Source: Sarcocystis neurona (Eukaryota; Apicomplexa; Conoidasida; Eucoccidiorida; Sarcocystidae). From it: 64,000 bases of DNA. How positions within the stretch are numbered: the first letter of the stretch is position 1; each line of letters begins with the position of its first letter. Under the pieces are notes generated by a model, which saw only the letters and a program-made list of their open reading frames with translations, had not been told where the DNA came from and searched no databases. A program made the position numbers and the translations under genes. This document shows positions 48,678-60,859 of this stretch, one piece after another. The DNA lies in assembly GCA_000727475.1 (NCBI GenBank), contig KL647289.1, forward strand, positions 3,673,600 to 3,737,599, written 5' to 3'.

Positions 48678-51600
48678 ATGATAAACCTGCACCAGCTTTT
48701 TCGCGCGTTTTCTCGTGTCTCAACGCCACCGGATTCCTGTTACTCTCCTGTTTCTTCTTCCACAGACGATCCGTCTCCCTTCGTAGGTGATGCTGCTGCT
48801 ACCTTCCCTGCTGCACCTCCGGCTCCTGTTCCGGCTGCTCCTCTGGGTGCTGGAGTCGCTGCGTCTGCTGCTGTCGGTGCGCCTGCTGCTGCAGCCGCAA
48901 CTTCTGCACCTGTTCCCGCTGCCGGTTCTTCTCTTCCTGTTGCTGCTGCCCTTGCTCAAGTAGCTGCTGCTTCCAGGAGCCCACCTTCGATGGCCGACAG
49001 GGAAGAGAGAGGCACAGAGGCAGCGAAAAAGCAGCGAAGCGGCACGTGGGAGCAAGAGGACTTTTGTAGCGGAAATCACCCATTCCTTTCGGCGGATGCC
49101 GCGCCACCACCAGATGTCGCTTCTTCGCCTCCCCTCTCTCCCTCCTGTAGTACTGCGTCAGCCGAGATTGCGACGGCTTTGGCGGCGGCAGCAACGACAG
49201 ACGTCGGATCACAGGAGTACATAGAAGCTGGAGGCACTTTTGCTGGTTGCGGCAGCAGCGGCTCCCTGACTGATAATCGCAAGGCAGGGGTAACCGACGT
49301 TCACGAGATGCAGCAGCAACCGGAGTGCTGTTCTACCCGGGACACAGCGACTGGAGCCACCGCAGCAGCCGTGTCGCGGTGCTTTCGTGGTAGCACCTAC
49401 GATTCTGCGGCAGCAGCTGCTGCTGCTCTCCGCTTTTCGTCTCGAGGGTCACATCCTCCGCCCCTTCTGGTCGCAGGTTCGCAGCCCTCTTCTGCCGCTG
49501 CTGCTGCCGCAGTGCCTTTCATTCCGCAGGAATCAGGTGCTACGCCGTCTGCCCTGCTTGATTTAATAAGCAGACTTGATAGTAGCAGCACCACGAGCAG
49601 CAACGGCAGTGTGGCCAGGAGCAGCGGGACGAAGAACGACATCAGCGAAGAGAGGAGCTCACTGATCGGCGGAGAAATCAGCGGCAGTAGCAGCACTAGC
49701 TGCAGCACGAGCACCAGCAGCAGCAACAGTCCGACAACCAGTACCAGCAACAGCCCAACTACCAGCTGCCTCGACGCTGCTCTCGGCAACGGTTGCAGCA
49801 GTGGGAGAGACACGCACTCTTTTTCTCTTTCTCTCTCGTCTGCTGCAGCAGGTACCGCGACGGCAGCATCGGACAAGGAAGTGATGCAGTCACCGCTATT
49901 ACAGCAGAAACAGCACACTGCCGCATCCGCACAAAAGCGCATGGGGCTAGACCAGCAGCAGCAGGAGGCAGTATCAGCTGCTAGAGAAGAAGCGGCGTCT
50001 CCTATGTTCGAATCGACGACAGCAACACTCGTGCACGCGCAGCCGCCGCAGGAGAAGCTGAACGCCTCTGCTGCCCTCGCTGCTGCACTCGCAGCTGTTG
50101 AGGCTGCTAAACTGCAACGAGGTAAACATATTTTTTCAGTTTCGTGTCACTGTGTTCTTGCAGACTTGAAAACGTCCACACACGCCGATGTAAACGCACA
50201 CATACTCATATATATACATATATATGTATATCTATGTCGACACGGGCAGGGTGTTGCTACTGGTGCTGTTTATAACCCAAGGGTCGTCGGCGTTGCAGAT
50301 GCGGCCGCTTTCATGGAAAGCCGACTGTGGTACTGCTGCAGGTAGAGAGTGGTATGCACGGATGGCTGCTGCCGCTGGAGATGTCCGACGATTTGCTCTT
50401 GCTGGGGCCATTTCTCCTGTCGCTGCACGTGTAGCTGCGGATGCTGCTGTCTCTCTCGCTGATTTCGTGTTGCGGGCGCTGTGCTCGTCGCTGCTGCTGC
50501 GTTGCTGGTGCCTCCGCCGTTGCTGCCGCTTCTAGCGCGTGCTTCGCTCGGGAGACTAGTTCCGCTGTTGCTGCGAGAGCTGAGATAGCGGCTTTGATCC
50601 CAGCGACCTGCAGCCGCTCCATTTGTACACATTTGTTTGTTGATGCTTGTGGCGCTCTGCAGCCTGTGCCTCCACTGGCGGCGATGCTTATGATTCTGCT
50701 GGTGCTGTTGGTCCTGTTGCAGCCGTGGAGTCAGAAAAGACGCAGCAGCAGCAGCAACAGAGGGGGCAGTGTTTATATGGCGAGGATAGCAGCGGTGATT
50801 CGACCGCAGAAGCTTCCCCTGCGTGCGCGGACTTCTTATCTTTATTGAAAAAGCAGAGCAGCCACAGCAGCGACGAAGACGAACGTTCGATGCGGAGCCC
50901 CGTCAGCCGTCTTTCTCCGGCTGGTGTGGCTCCTGCGTCTCCCCCACCCCCAACGGAAGTAGCAGCAGCAGCAGCCACAGCAGCAGCAGCAGCCCCTCCA
51001 CCAACCAGTAGCTCTCTTGGGGAGGCTTCAGCGTCGACAGCGGGTGTAGCGCGTATGGCTCCTGCTGCTGCTTTAGGGGGTGCTGCTGTTGCTGCATTAG
51101 CAGCGGGGCCTAATTCTACAGTGAAAGACGGTGGAACAACAGCAGCAGCAGGGGGTGGGACTGCTGTTAGCGTTGCAGGCAACGCTTTTGCAGCAGCGGC
51201 AATACCACTAGGGGAAGCTTTGTTTCTAACTCAGCAGCAGGCGTCCTCTGCTGCTGCCGTCAAGACTCTTAGCGATGCTGGGGCAGAAGTGCCGGCAGAA
51301 GCAATGCCTTCTGGTACTGCTGCGGAAGCTGGTGACTGTACGTTCTGTACCGGGCTCAACTTTAAATCACCTGAGGCGACAACCAGATTAGTTGACAGTA
51401 GCTGCTGCAGCAGCAGCACTGAAACGGGCAGCTACAAAGGCATCAGCGGCTGCAGCAGCGCCGATCAAAAATCCAAAATTTTTACTTTGCAGCAACAGGA
51501 GGATATGGGCGCACCAGCTGCAGGAAAGACGGAAGTAGGGGTGTTTGAAGAGCCTGCCAAAGCAGCACAGCTTGAAGCAGCTGAAGTTGCAGCTGACGCA

Positions 51601-54600
51601 GAAGCAGGCACTGTTACACCAGCTACCACAGCGGCAGCTGCCAGCGAGGGGGACGCCCTGAACGCGGGAGGCAACGCAGGGAAGGAAGACCGGTCTCCAG
51701 CAGCCCGCGACGCCGAAGGAGGAAGAGCAACAGCAGAGGGATGTATAGTGGACAACAGAGGAAGCAGACGCGATTGCACTCCCTCCGGAAGACTAGGGGA
51801 AAGTCGCGTGGCCGCGGCTGCGGCTGCTGCTGCCGTCGTCACAAGCGTCCCGTCTGATGTGGCTGCCGCTGGTCCTCCTCAACCTGCTGACAGGTGCGTG
51901 GGCTCAGCAGCAGCAGCAGAAGCACCCGAGGTTGACGGTAGCAGCTGCTTCGGCTTTTTGAACGGTGAAGCGGCGGAGACGCGGGGGAACAGCAACAACA
52001 GCAGCTGCAACATCACCGTCACGACGGGTAGGAGCAGAAGCAACACCAGCACCAGCAGCGATGACTGTAGTGGCACAGACAGGTGCTTCTCTGCTTCGTT
52101 GGCAGCTGCTGCCGGGTCTCTCGACTCGCTCTCTGCCGCCACTACTCGGGCAGGGCCCGGAGAAGAAGGGACTTTTTCAAACGTGCAACTGCAGCAGCAG
52201 CAACAGCAGCAGAAACAGGTAGCGGAGGAGTCAGCCAGGCTTCTCTGCAGTGCCTTTCCTGCTGCTGCGCCGGATGCATGCTCTATTGCTGAAAAGCTGA
52301 AGTTGCTAGCACCACTGACCAATGGCAGCAGCACCTCAAGAAGTCTCGCTTTGTGGGGTTTAGACCAGACAGCTACAGCTGCTTGTCCTGCTGCAGCAGA
52401 TGCTACCGCCGCTGCAGCAGTAGCCACGTGGTTTTCTTCGCTGCTGCCACAGCAGCAGCAGCAGTTGTACGCTGCTGCGTCTGCTGCCTTGCTCCCCGGC
52501 CTGCTCCTCCAGCCGAACGTCGCCTGTTCTTCTTATAGTCCCCTCGCCTCTTGCGTGCCCGCCTCTGGTGCTCCTGTTACCTGTCCTCGCTCAGAAAAGC
52601 TGTCGACTGCCTTCTCTCCAGTAGCAGCCAAAGAAAAAGCTACTTCTGCTGCTCCTGCACATGCAACGGAATCCCTGTGCGCCCTTCCTTCTGAAGAACG
52701 GGATTCTCCTGCTTCTGTTCCTGCCGTTGGTGAAGTGCCTAGGGAGGCTCCTGATGCTAGTGCAGCTGCCGGTTTGTCAACGGCGTCGAAGGAAGCAGAA
52801 GCAGCGGCTGCCACCCAGGAGCGGGGCCACTCACAGCTACTGCGAGCACAGGGAGAAACACGACTCACGCCACCAGCGGCGCAGAAGCAGCAAGTGCTGA
52901 ACGCTGAAAACCACCAAGAGCAGCAGTTACCTTCCTCCATTCAGCAGCAGCAGCAGGTCACGAGCCCGGTGGAGTCGCAGACCTCTTCGGCACCTCGACA
53001 ACAGGTGCAACCCTCACGTGCCTCAGCGGCCGCAGTTCCCCGTGCTGCTGTTGTCGCCGGCGTGAACGGAAGCAGCGCCTACCTCCTTAATAATGGTAGC
53101 GGCCGGGACTTTCTACCAACAGCAGCAGCAGCAGCAAATGTGTCGCCTGCAGCGTTCGCGTCCTCTTGCGCTTCTTCTTCGACATCTGCTTCATCTGCCG
53201 CCTCACTTTCTCCCCCTCCCCGAACAGCAGTGGCGTGCGTCCTACCTCCAGGACTGCTTTCCTCTTCGCTGCTGCTGAGCTCTGCCGCTGCAAGTCCTTT
53301 TCCTCCTCTGTCACTGCTTTCCTCTCTTCCCTCGGCCGCGCCTGCAAGCAGCAAGAGCCCCGTTGTTGCTGCAGTCGCGCGCTCACTCGACGCTGCTGCT
53401 CGTAGCACGCTTTTTGCCTCACCTGCACCAGGCGTCCCTGCTGCAGCGGGCACCACCCTGCTTCTCCCCGCTTCTGCTGCTACCGTCGCCGCACGTACTC
53501 TTCATACGGATGGCCTAGCTGCCACACTTCCTGCGACGCCGGTACTGACAGCAGCCGCAGGAGCCCTGTTCCCGGCTGCTGTTGGTACCTCATCTTGTGT
53601 AACATCCCCTTCGACGGCAGCTACCCCTGCTCTCTCGAGCTTACATCCTCTTGCTGCTTTCCGCTCTGCTACTGCAACCCCACCAGTGCGTTTGCAGCAG
53701 CACGGGACCACTCCTGCGACAGCTGGCCAGCAGCTTGTGCACCACTCGGGGAAAGATTTCCTTCTCACTGCTGCGTCATCAAGTTATTCTCCTCCGTCTT
53801 CCTCTGTTGCTCCTTCTCTCTCCTCCTTTCCCACCTCTTCGGCTTCTCCTTCCTTTGTCGCTCTTGCGTCTCCTGCGTTGCAGGGAGAACCGCGCAGCAG
53901 TCGCGTGCTGCCACCGCTTCTCGCCAAAGCCACCCCCTCGCTGCTGCAAAGCAACACCGACTATGATGCTACGGCGGCTTTGCTCGACAGAAAGCCTGTC
54001 CCTTTCACGGCCACCTCTCCTCGGCATGGTGCTGCGTCCTCCTCCACTCCTGCTGCTGGGGCTGCTGCTTCCACTTCTGCCGTGCGTGGCTCCAACGCAG
54101 CTGCTAGTGCTTCTGCGGTGGCTACTGCTGGCGTGACCCTTGCTGCTACGGCTGCTGCAGGCACTCCCGCCGCAGCTGAGAAGCAGTTTGTGCTCCCTGC
54201 TGGTTTTCCTTTCTCTCCCTCCACGGTGTCTGCGTCAGCATTTTCCTCGCCGTCCCCTACGCCCCTTGGAGGCCCTGCGACGTCTCCTCAATGCGGTAGC
54301 GACAGCAGCGGTGGCAACCAGCCTGCCTTGCCCTTGCTTTCGCAGAACACGTCTGGTGTTCCTTCCAGTACTACTGCTGGTGTCGCTGCCCCCGCATTGC
54401 AGCTGCAGCAACCGGACCCCGTCCAAGCCAGTAGCAACGCGGCTCCTGAAGTCGAATCCACCAGCGCCGCAGCTGTTGCTTCAGAGATACCTGCGGATAC
54501 TTCGCAGCCCGCCGCTGGTGCCGCTGCGACGTGTTCTGCTGTCGGTGTTGCGTCGTCTGCTGGGACGTCTTCCCTGGATACTCCTGTGGGTGCCTCACCT

Positions 54601-57600
54601 TTCGGTGGAGTGGTGGATAGCGGCTTCTGGGGTACCACCGCGCAGCAACTGCTGCTGCAGCTTAATATGCAGCAGCTGCAGCATCACGAGCAGCAACAGC
54701 AGGGTCAGCTGTCGTTGGAAACCATGAGTCTTTCGTCCCCCGGTGCCTTCCTGCCTCCTCTCTGCATCTCTCCGCTAGCCGCCGCGGCAGCAGTAGTGGC
54801 AGACTCGTCGTCCGCGCGGCCCTTCAATCTTGCCCGCGTGCATCAGCAGCAGGTTGCAGCAGCAGCTGCCGCACGGACAGCAGCGCTGCTCCAAGAAGCA
54901 GCGGCGCGGGGCAACGCTGCGGCTGCCCTGCGTGGCACAGGAGGAGGGACACCAGCGGCAGCAGCAAATGCGACTGCCGCTGCACACAACAACAATCTTC
55001 CAGGACTACTAGCCGTTGCAGCAGCTACGAAGAAGGTCCACAGCACACCTCTGCCTCCGTTTGCGTCAGTGCAAACGTCTGTAGACAACTGCCAGCGGCA
55101 GCAGCAGCAACAGCAGCAGCAGAGCTGCGGCTCTGCAGAAGCAAAAGACGGAGAGGCGAAATCTGCAGGAATTGACAACAAGACTTTGAAGCAAGAAGGA
55201 GACAGCACGCGAGGAAAATCCTCTGTAAACCAAACAAAATGGGCTCACGAGCAACAAATTCAGGGTCAACAGAGTGACAAGCAGCTCCCAGTGAAACAGC
55301 AGCAGCAGGAACTGCAGCTGCAGATTACGAAGCAGCAGAGTACCTCTGGAGAAGGCATCAGATTCTCGGGCGTCGAGGGTCCCCCGGTGAAACGAGCTCG
55401 TCGGGGAGGAGGTACTTCAGCATCCACTGTTGATTTTTCGGTTCTCAGTGTTTCGAACAGCAGTAGCAATGACTGTCCGCTTGCCGTGACGACTTCTGCC
55501 CCTGCTCATGGTCCTTCCCTCTTGAAGAGCAGCGTAGACGCTGCGACGCTGAAAAGGATTGGTGCTGCTGCCGTGGCTGATCGAGGCCCTCTCTTCGCTT
55601 CTCCAGCAGCCGCCGCGAGCTTCGTGGGAGTGCAGCAGCAATTGCTGGCGCAGCTGCAGCAGAATCAGTTGCTGCTGCAAAGTGCGGCAAGTAGTGGAGA
55701 GCGATATTTGTTTGATTCGCGCTTAACGATGGACTGCGCTCCTTTGTCGGAGTCCGCCGTTGTTGCAACACAAGCAGCAGCAACAGCTGCATGCATGGGC
55801 ACTTCTGCGGCTATGCAGCAAGGCTTCCGGTATTTCGTGGAAAGTTTGAGCAGTCCATCTGTAGCTGCGTTGTCGGCTGCTAGTGGTGGTGCTGCAACAG
55901 GTGAAACTGGAGCAGCCAGTCTGACAGCTGCTGGTTCCTCGGGGCAGGTCTTGTCTGCTCTCCTTACCTCTAGGCCACCGCACGGTGCTCCCGCTGCTGC
56001 GGCTTCTTTAGCGGCGTGCCTTTCTCCCCCGCCGCTGCTGCCATCGCGTGATATTAGGGAAAAGACCAGCAACGCCAAGGATGCCGCAGCAGCTGCTGCG
56101 CTGCACTTTCAGACGCTGCAGCAGCTGCACCGACTCCACTTGCATCCGCAGCAGCAGCAGCATCAGGCGACGAGTGCAGCGTGCTCCTTCGGTACCGTTG
56201 GGTGTCTTCCTGCAGGAGCAACTGCAGCGCATTTGCGCGGAAAAAGCAGCTACGCTGTCGCTTTGCCGCTGTCGCAGCAGCAGCCTATCTCGCTTAGCAG
56301 CGGCAGCAGTATCACGCATGCAGCTGTTGCTGCAACAGGCGGAAAAGTGCTACCCAACGACAGAGTGATCCCAGTTGCAGTCACTCGAAGCAGTAACGCA
56401 GGCGCAACTGATGTTGGTGCTAATAGAGAAGGCCGCGCGACGGACACAGGGTCAGCGGCAGGAGGAAACACTACCCTCAGAGGAGGAGGAGGAGGGCCAC
56501 GGCAGCAAAAGCGGCCGCCACGACAGGAACAGCAGCAGCAACGACAGCAACAGCGGCAAGCGACGAGCCTGCAACGTCAGGAACAGAACGCTGCGCTGCA
56601 AGGCGTGCACCAGCATCACCCAGGAGTGTGCTACTCTCCACCCAAGGACGTGTGGAGAGCAAGAATCACAGTCGAAGGGAGACAGCACGAGCAGCAGTTC
56701 TCGGTGAAGAGACACGGATTTGAAGAAGCAAGACTCCTTGCTGTCCAGTGGCGCTCACAGATGGAACGGCTGAGACTTGGGAGTGTTGACGGGGTAGGGG
56801 GAGGAACAGCAGCAGGTGGAGGAGGCTCTGGCGTCGAGGTCACTGCTGCTGCCGCCAGTTCCGGAGCAAAAGCGAAAGGCGCCACAGGGACGAGCAAAGC
56901 GAGTACTAGCAGCAGCATGAACAGTCTCATTAGCACTAGCCGCGGCACCGGCAGCTCGACGACGCACTCATTCAGCAGCAGCAGTAGCAGCACGAACGTC
57001 GTGCAGTACCTCGTCTGCAACAGCAGCAGCGGCAGCATTCCTGCAAAGGGTGGACTCCCCAACAACGTCTCTGGGCAGCAGGATATTGCGAAGCGCAATA
57101 GCGTCCCTGTTGCTGCGCAGCCGCAGCAGCAGGATTTTGCGACCTCGATGACGACCTGCTGCAGCGACCCGACGTACAGAAACTTCAGCAACATCAGTCA
57201 GCTGACGGCTCTGAGCAGCAGCGGAGGCACGCCAGTCAGCAGTCCTCCTAGCAGTACGAGCGCAACTGACTCAAGTGTTGGTCTTTTGAACGCAGATCCC
57301 CTTTCCCAGATGCGGGCGCTTGCTCTAAATGCGCGTCACTTGATGAACGCCAAGAACTTCTGTGCGATGCAACATCCGAGTAACGGCGTTGCGGGAGAAG
57401 ACAGTAACAATGCTGCATGCAGTACTGCTATTCTCTTCCCTTCCCCGCTGCTCAGTCTCCTCGACGCTACTGCTGCTGCAGGAGGAGGAGAAGGGAAAGC
57501 AACAGCTGCACCTGCAGCAGGAGGAGCACTAGGATTAGTTGCTCCCGTTATTCCTGCTGCAGACAGCCCAGCACCACCGGCGCCACCACCTGCAGCGGGT

Positions 57601-57657
57601 CCTGCTCTCGCTGCTCGGTCTCGTCCCGCTGCTGCAGGTGCAGGAGGCTGCTGCTGA
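48678..57657 (+). CDS. Giant AP2-domain transcription factor (ApiAP2)
   Basis: Exons 48678-50121 and 50663-57657 join in phase 1 (donor GTAAAC, acceptor gcgctctgcag) over a 541-nt intron, giving 2812 residues. The ATG in ggcaaaATG fits the coccidian start context. One AP2 DNA-binding domain is visible near the C-terminus (about residues 2466-2514) with PGVCYSPP, WRARI, QFSVKRHGFEEARLLA, the strand-strand-strand-helix pattern of plant-type AP2 folds. A likely nuclear signal PPVKRARR lies near residue 2056. The rest is low complexity: Ala, Ser, Gln, Gly and Pro runs written mostly as CAG/GCA/AGC triplets, typical of coccidian ApiAP2 proteins. ApiAP2 proteins are nuclear sequence-specific regulators of stage programmes; the target motif of this one cannot be told. 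The second exon is a single 7-kb open frame. The intron holds a TA tract and an open segment (50250-50341), but that segment begins in phase 0 and does not fit the phase-1 donor at 50121. An extra exon or earlier start is possible. Confidence 0.9.
50122..50662 (+). other. Intron of the AP2 gene
   Basis: GTAAAC donor and ggcgctctgcag acceptor; 541 nt. It includes a TA microsatellite at about 50207-50237 and GC-rich sequence from 50250 onward that looks partly coding in composition. Splicing it out keeps the frame (G plus CC gives alanine). Confidence 0.75.
56614..56760 (+). other. AP2 DNA-binding domain within the AP2 protein
   Basis: Codons for HHPGVCYSPP, DVWRARI, QHEQQFSVKRHGFEEARLL and AVQWRSQ. 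Tryptophan in WRARI and the FEEAR helix start are the conserved anchors of apicomplexan AP2 domains. It is preceded by a Gln/Arg-rich tract and followed by a Gly-rich linker. Confidence 0.9.
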
Positions 57658-59240
57658 GAGACCCTCTTTCGACAAGGGAAAAAAAGCTGGCTGCAGGCCA
57701 GCAGCAAACTTTCTCGACTGTTACTGCCCTCGTTCCTGTTCACGTCCCACTTCGTGTCGCTCCACAAGTCTGCTTTGCCGCTGCTGCTGCTAAGGTCACG
57801 GAACAAATCTTGATGCGTTCACAAGGTCCTCAACTGCAACAGCGGCATCGGCGACGCGACGCATCAGGCCTGCTCGAACCCCAATATATACATATATAAG
57901 ATATATACTTTTGGTGAAAGCTTCATATGTATTCAGGGGCGTGTGTGTACAAACGCTGCATGCAAGCCGGGCGTGTGTATACATGGATACACTGTCGGAA
58001 GCAAGTCTACTGGTAAGTCGTTTCCTCGCCTTTTCTCGTTTAGCTTTAAGGATGAAAATGCAGCAAAGAAACCACCCAATAGAAGCAAAGTAGAGGAGAG
58101 CGCGTTGTGAAGAACTAACACGTGTTTCTCCAAAGAGATGACTACCAAAGACAGGGCGACAGACTTGCGTCCTGTTGAAAAGTTTGTGTACATCTTGGTC
58201 CAGACAAAGTTGCTGTACCCCGTACTCGGGAAGTGTGTGTCTACTGCAGGCGAAGAACCCTGCAGATCCACACGCAAACATATCAAGTGCTCTGCGGATT
58301 ACTGTCATATATACTTCCCAGAAATGTCTATATACTTATGTAAATGTGCATATTGTTCAAGAGTACTATACGTACTGGTTAAATACCGGATACACTGCTA
58401 AAGGTTACGACATTTTGAAGAGGCCGTTGCATCCACAGCTGAAGACTATTTTTTCAAGAAAGAGTACACGCACTGCAAAGATATCGGAGGCACATCTTTA
58501 GAGAATATTCTATGTGGCGTAACAGATTAGTATACGGCTCGGTCAAGAAGGACGTGCACATCGTTGAGGAATACTGTGTGAAGTATAGAAGAGAGTTCTA
58601 TGTAATGTGCGAAAAAGGAGAAGACCGGCGTCGTGAGAGAGAGTGAGAAACGTTTGTCCTACGCAGCCCTCTCCTGTTGGTAGCCCTAACGCAAAAGGGT
58701 GGCCTGCAGGAGCGTACTCCAACCTGTGAATCGCGGAACATGTATAGTAAACGTACCGCGGAGAACCTAGGCGTCTACTGCCGAAAAGTCTACTGTCTCT
58801 GTATATGTGTGTACACAACACAGAAGGAGAATTTGACGAATATAGGTGTATATAACGTGGAAGCGCGTGACGCATCGACCCGCAACGTAGGGGTGTAGAC
58901 TGCTCCATTCTGCGCCGTTACTGCTGCGAAAATATACACGTGGACTGCGGGAGTATGGGAAACGGCTACGCCACAATGGCTTACTGAAGAAGGATATTAT
59001 ACCTGTTATCTTTAGACCCGTTTCTGTCCTGCAGACTCGTGTCACTCACACGAGAAGCACGTCTCATCGCGGAAGACTCCTGCCCTTATATATGCTGTGG
59101 AAGAACAGGCTCGGTTTTTTGAAGCGTACCGGATTCTCATTCCAGGGAAATATATTTTGCAGAGTGTGGTACCGTATAACACACTTTCTGTGCTGGTCTC
59201 CTACTGCGCACTGCATGCGTGTGAGTGAGGGACACACTTG
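57658..59240. other. Downstream region of the AP2 gene
   Basis: Presumed 3' untranslated region and spacer with a TA tract at 57883-57905. A - strand frame of 170 codons (57796-58308) includes a hydrophobic stretch (LYFASIGWFLCCIFILK), but it has no start context or splice partner and is left unassigned. No other coding is seen. Confidence 0.35.
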
Positions 59241-59256
59241 TAGCACTTAAAACGGG

Positions 59257-59574
59257 GTGCGTCCGTTTTTTCTGCAATGCTGCGCCCAAAATTCTAGAGT
59301 TAAACTGGAAACGGGGTTCATTTTAGTACTGTCGCTGAACGAGTTCTCTTCAAAATTCAACGAGAAGCACTTTTACCGATTTGCACAGCGAGACGAGAAT
59401 GTCGACATGGTTGCTCCTTTGTGGGCAGCTGAGCTCCCTGCGTCGGTACGGCGTGGAGACCATTTAGACAGCTCAAAAAGATTTGTTGAATCCCATACAG
59501 TGTTTTCGAAGCTCTGTGTGTATACGCGTAGAAGCAAAGCAATATGCAACACGCGTATGTTCAGGAGAAAATGA
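59257..59574 (+). other. Candidate exon, product unknown
   Basis: A frame of 105 codons, ATG-less in its better part, encodes EFSSKFNEKHFYRFAQRD and NVDMVAPLWAAELPAS, followed by a possible donor (GTACGG at 59447). The composition looks like real protein. The opposite strand also has a long frame (59373-59732), so the strand is uncertain. Confidence 0.25.
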
Positions 59575-59685
59575 ATAGTCGAGTTCACTGTTACGTCTGT
59601 GTAGGAATAAAACTGCAGTAAGTGCAGCGCTGCAGTGTTGAACATAGTAGTGTACTCTGAATTCCAATGGCAAAATAGATCTACA

Positions 59686-60542
59686 TCAAAAGATAAAATT
59701 CGTTTTGAATTTAGGAAGCAGGGTGTTGACAAGACGACTCAAAGAAGGCTGCAGCGGAAGAACAGCAGATATTCTGCGTAGAGATAAATTGAGGTTGGTG
59801 TCTCTGACCCTTTGCTGGAAGTCTTTTTCCCGCTTCTCCTGCGGCCGTATCCAAAACCTTACCCTAGATGCACGCGGCAAGGGACTTTTCGAAAAGTGTT
59901 ATTTCACGTACTGGATAGTGCCGCAAAAGAAGTCAATTTGAGACAAAATTGTCGAAAACCTTTTTCTCGCGAGCGTGCGCATGAAGATGGTGTCACGTCT
60001 TCTGCGCTGGCGTGATGAACTGTCCGCTGTTTGTCCTGTCTGCGTATTTCTCTCGTACGGACAAACGCACTGTGAAAATGTATTTTGCGTAACAGTGGAG
60101 GGGATCTGGAGAATACTACGTCTACACGTAATAGCGAAAAAGCGTCGAAGAATACCAAATTTCCTGTCTTGACGGAGGAGAAAATGCTTTTTTGCTTGCA
60201 TCATGCAGCTGTGTGTAAATCTTTGACTATTGTGTTCCCCCCACTCCTGTGGAATGCCAGGCACTATGCCGCATCACGCGCATACGGAGGACGGCATTTT
60301 TTCTTAAATGTATTTTTTCCCTCTAGTGCATACAAGCGGTCAAGTATCCTCTCCGCACTGCACAACCCTAGCGGAGACGCGACGTGAGGTTTAATTAGAC
60401 TACAGAGACGCTGCGGAGTGCTGCAGAATTTAAGTGGTGGAAAGAGTTTGCTGAAGAATCCGCTCCGCTGTGAATTTGCAAGCCTGTGTAATGGGTACAG
60501 GTTGTCGTTGTCGTGAACGTGTGTGCCTACGTACGACTTCAT
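59686..60542 (-). CDS. Candidate multi-exon gene on the - strand, product unknown
   Basis: Three - strand stretches read as protein: 60542-60264, opening at an ATG and containing AERILDRLYALEGKNTFKKK; about 60210-59899, with QAKKHFLLRQDRKFGILRRF; and 59880-59686, with EKREKDFQQRVRDTNLNLS after a good acceptor (gatacggccgcag). The first two join in phase if a GTATGC donor is used; I could not find a phase-matching donor to the third. The - strand upstream (60640-60840) is pyrimidine-rich, as before other genes here. The family is not recognised. Confidence 0.3.
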
Positions 60543-60639
60543 ATCTGTATACGTGCATGCTGCACTATCTCAGCAGAAAGATGGCGGGATATCAGGATGT
60601 GCAGACCGAAGCATTTTTATTCTAGTGAAGCGAGCAGCA

Positions 60640-60840
60640 GCGGAGGAAGGGGAAGCGAAAGAAGGGGAAAGGGAGTCAAGGTGGAAGCTGTCTGCGGAAG
60701 GAGGCAAATGGGGAGAAAACGAAGGCGGATGGTACGAAAGGGCAGAGTGGAAGATCGGGGACAGCAGGCTGCAGCAGGAGGAGACGGTGGAGGTAACACG
60801 GCACAGCCACATGTAATGAAGAAGAACTCATCAGAGTAAC
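60640..60840 (-). promoter_or_regulatory. Purine-rich + strand block, possible leader of a - strand gene
   Basis: The + strand reads gcggaggaaggggaagcg, gaaggggaaagggagtc and similar for about 200 bases, so the - strand is T/C-rich. It lies just upstream of the candidate - strand gene at 59686-60542. Frames inside it are low complexity. Confidence 0.3.
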
Positions 60841-60859
60841 CAACAGCAGGAGGAAATAC

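Noticed and set aside
49397..49942. 181-codon - strand frame with long Leu/Val runs resembling membrane helices
   Set aside because: It is the antisense reading of Ser/Ala triplet runs in the AP2 exon; the composition follows from the repeats.
56631..57194. 187-codon - strand frame inside the AP2 gene
   Set aside because: Antisense shadow of the AP2 domain and the Gly/Ser-rich tail; the sense strand has the recognisable domain.
57796..58308. 170-codon - strand frame with one hydrophobic stretch
   Set aside because: Lies in the presumed 3' region of the AP2 gene, has no ATG context or splice partner, and is within what chance allows in 64 kb.
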